From the NCBI GenBank assembly GCA_030737875.1, contig CM060911.1:99422599-99486598 (forward strand): a stretch of 64,000 bases of DNA, read 5' to 3'. A program made the translations under genes and the position numbers. Source of the DNA: Allium sativum (taxonomy: Eukaryota > Streptophyta > Magnoliopsida > Asparagales > Amaryllidaceae). Below are positions 61,395 to 64,000 of this stretch, piece after piece. Below the pieces are notes generated by a model that was given only the letters and a program-made list of their open reading frames with translations, did no database searches and was not told the DNA's origin. Every line of letters begins with the position of its first letter. The first letter of the stretch is position 1.

Positions 61395-64000
61395 ATTTTA
61401 AAGAGTTTGATCTTATCTTAGGGTTAGATTGGTTGACCAAATATGAAGCTGAAGTTAAATGCGCCGACAGAGTCGTAAAGGCGAAGATTAAATCAGGTGA
61501 TTATATAACCATTCCCTGTGAAGGTCAGAATGCTAATAGAAAAGACTTCTGGGCAGCTTTGAATGTTTCTCCAGCCCAAATAGAAAATGTCCCTGAAATC
61601 ACAGAGAATATTCCTGACCTCATCAAAGACATTCCTGTCGTCAAGAACTATGCGGATGTGTTCGAAGAAGTTGTTCGCTTACCTCCGCAGAGAGAAATAG
61701 ATTTCAAGATTGCTTTGATTCCCAATGCAAGGCCGGTAGTTCACGCTATTCGAAGAATGTCCTTGAAAGAGAAGGAGGAATTAGACAATCAAACACGACA
61801 GCTAGTATGGAAAGGTCTGATAAGGCCTAGTTTCTCTGATTGGGGTGCAGCAGTGGTATTTGTCCCAAAATCTGACGGTACTCTACGGCTATGCGTGGAC
61901 TATCGTGATCTGAACAAGCAGACAATAAAGAACAAGTATCCATTGCCACGGATTGATGATTTGTTGTATCGATTAAATGGAGCACAAGTATTCTCAAGGA
62001 TGGACCTAGCTACAGGATTCCATCAACTTCGAATTGCCGAAGAGTGTGTTCCAATGACAGCGTTCAGAGGCCCCGACTTATTCTACGAGTGGTTAGTAAT
62101 GCCGTTCGGCTTATGTAACGCTCCAGCTTATTTCGTCGATCTGATGAACAGATTATTCAGAGGAGTATTGAATAAATTTGTTCTGGTTTTCATTGACGAT
62201 ATTCTAATCTTCTCTAAATCAAAGGCCGAACATGAAAAGCATCTGGAACAGGTTCTAGAAATTCTGAGACGGAATGTATTAAAAGCAAAGTTTTCCAAAT
62301 GTATCTTCTGGCAGGATGAAGTAAAATTTCTGGGCCATGTTGTATCGAAAGAAGGAATCGTTGTGGATCCGAGTAAAATCACGGCTATTCAAAATTGGAA
62401 ACAGCCCAGTACTCCCACTGAAGTCCGCAGTTTTCTCGGATTGGCTAGCTATTACCGAAAGTTCGTTAAAGACTTTTCGAAGATATCTGGTCACTTAACG
62501 AAGCTTATAAAGAAGCATTCTAAATTCAAATGGACTCAAGAGAGTGAGGAGGCTTTCGAAGAGCTAAAGTTGAGATTAACTACAGCTCTAGTGTTAACCA
62601 TCATCGATGGCAACCAAGATTTAAAAGTCTGGACTGATGCATCTAGAGAGGGCCTTGGCGCAGTGTTAATGCAAAGAGGCCAAGTAATTTCTTATGCTAG
62701 CCGTCAACTGAAGCCGCACGAGAAAAACTATGTAACTCATGATCTTGAGTTATTGGCTATCATAGTCTCTTTGAAAATCTGGAGACACTATCTTCTGGGC
62801 GAGAGATTTGAACTGTTTACAGATCACCAGTCGTTAAAGTATCTGTTCACTCAGAAGGACTTAAATCTGAGACAGCAACGTTGGCTGGAGTTTCTTGCGG
62901 CATATGACTTCGAAATTATACATACTCCCGGAAAAGCCAATGTCGTGGCCGATGCGTTAAGCAGAAAGAATGTAATGATCGCCAGTTTTATCATCACGAC
63001 TTCATTGCTAGATAAGATATCTGCTCTTCAGGAGGATGATCACTTCATTCAGAAGATCAGAGGGATAATTCAACAAGGCGAACCCTCGAGTTTTCAAGTT
63101 GACAATGATGGGATTTTAAGGCTCAAAGGTCGAATCTGTGTCCCTAACATTCCTGAACTTCGAAAGGAAGTACTGGATGAATGCCACAAGTCAAAGCTCA
63201 GTATCCATCCGAGAGTAAGCAAAATGTATAAGGACATCAAACGCACTTTCTTGTGGAAGTCGATGAAAAGGGACATTTCCTTATATGTTAGCCGATGCCC
63301 TACTTGTCAGCTAGTCAAAAGCGACCAACAAAAACTGGCTGGATTGTTACAACCACTGGAAGTTCCTGGCTGGAAGTGGGAACATATTTCTATGGATTTC
63401 ATTGATGGTTTGCCCAGAACCAGGAAAGGAAATGACAGTATTTGGGTAATCGTAGATCATTTCACGAAGACCGCCCATTTTATACCTGTTAAATCAAATA
63501 GAACTGCTCAGAGTCTAGCGCAGATTTACGTCAGGGAAATAGTTAGACTACATGGAGTGCCGCTCAGTATAGTCAGTGATAGAGATACAATATTCACTAG
63601 CAAATTCTGGGAAGCATTTCAAGTCGAGCTGGGAACGAAGTTAAACTTGAGCACCGCTTATCATCCTCAGACAGACGGTCAGACTGAGAGGGTGAATCGC
63701 ATTTTAGAAGATCTATTGCAGGCTTGTGTAATAGATTTCGGTGGATCATGGGAAGACCATCTGCATTTGGCTGAATTCTCTTATAACAACAGCTACCAGG
63801 CGAGTCTGACAATGTCGCCATTCGAAGCATTGTACGGTAGACCGTGCCGATCTCCTGCTTGTTGGGTCGAGCCTGGAAATAGACTTGTGTTAGGTCCCGA
63901 TATGATTCGAGAAGCTGCCGACAAAGTCGATTTTATTAAGAAGCGATTACTCGCCGCTCAAAGCCGACAAAAGAGCTATGCCGATAGAAGAAGAAGAGAT
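61379..64000 (+). CDS. pol: Pol polyprotein of element D (end of protease, RT, RNase H, integrase), runs off the window
   Basis: Copies the RNA into DNA and inserts it. The frame is open from 61379 to the window edge without a stop; the first ATG is 61391. Protease end: [13 protein letters not shown]. Reverse transcriptase from about 61730: [19 protein letters not shown] and the catalytic FIDD at 62189-62200. RNase H has WTDAS (Asp at 62636), TDHQSL and ADALSRK. Integrase has the H/C zinc region (HKSKLSIH ... CPTC, near 63180-63310) and the Asp, Asp, Glu triad in MDFIDG (63395), SDRDT (63578) and QTERVNR (63686). The RT segment [12 protein letters not shown] departs from the usual TAFRTRYGHYEF but is in frame. 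The integrase C-terminus and any chromodomain lie outside. All catalytic residues seen are intact. Confidence 0.92.

Larger units (their letters stand above)
54182..64000 (+). mobile_element. Element D: Tekay/Del-type Ty3/gypsy retrotransposon with coding capacity (left part)
   Basis: LTR of 5,775 bp (TGTAACGACCC...GTCTCA), primer-binding site, gag-protease ORF and a pol ORF that runs off the window edge. LTR landmarks and the leader stem-loops match the non-coding elements A and B. D is the best candidate in the window for the autonomous partner family. The presumed target duplication on the left is AACTA (54177-54181). The 3' LTR is not in the window. Confidence 0.9.

Overview
The window is nuclear DNA from a repeat-rich flowering plant. 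It consists almost entirely of nested long-terminal-repeat (LTR) retrotransposons of the Ty3/gypsy type. The evidence is primer-binding sites complementary to plant initiator tRNA-Met (TGGTATCAGAGC), TGTAAC...CA LTR ends, 5-bp target duplications, an Athila-type polyprotein with degenerate FMDD reverse transcriptase, and a Tekay/Del-type gag-pol. I recognise no host gene, rRNA or tRNA gene. I cannot name the species.

Layout. (1) 1-7617: the 3' part of an Athila-type element. Its gag-pol is broken by two in-frame stops and a late frameshift, and is followed by a long 3' untranslated region and two tandem copies of [3' UTR tail + polypurine tract + LTR]. (2) 7618-13792: an old LTR in reverse orientation, related to the big LTRs further right. 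Its 3' end is cut by the Athila element and its middle is scrambled. (3) 13793-14938: unrecognised sequence. (4) 14944-43180: element A, bounded by TTCAA duplications, with LTRs of about 6.55 kb and an internal region of only 1.04 kb without genes. Element B (16216-30273, CCGAC duplications) sits inside A's first LTR and has the same architecture: LTRs of about 6.5 kb and a 1.03 kb non-coding interior. (5) 43186-44591: unrecognised sequence. (6) 44592-49603: LTR of element F, interrupted by a 2,972-bp solo LTR E with CTAAC duplications. (7) 49604-54181: LTR of element C, related to A and B, inserted in F. (8) 54182-64000: element D, inserted in C. D has a 5,775-bp LTR, primer-binding site, gag-protease ORF and a long pol ORF that runs off the window.

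How the parts work together. D encodes gag, protease, reverse transcriptase, RNase H and integrase. A and B encode nothing recognisable, yet they share with D the LTR termini, the primer-binding site and a pair of small stem-loops just downstream of it. The stem-loop base pairs change in a compensatory way while the seven-base loop stays constant. The simplest reading is that A and B are non-autonomous elements copied by proteins from a D-like partner, and that the stem-loops are an RNA packaging or dimerisation signal. Further conserved hairpins, a 167-168-bp threefold internal repeat, a GTGAGAA palindrome and poly(C) tracts ahead of a GC-rich leader recur across the LTR family. Together they suggest a constrained, probably spliced, untranslated RNA rather than inert filler.
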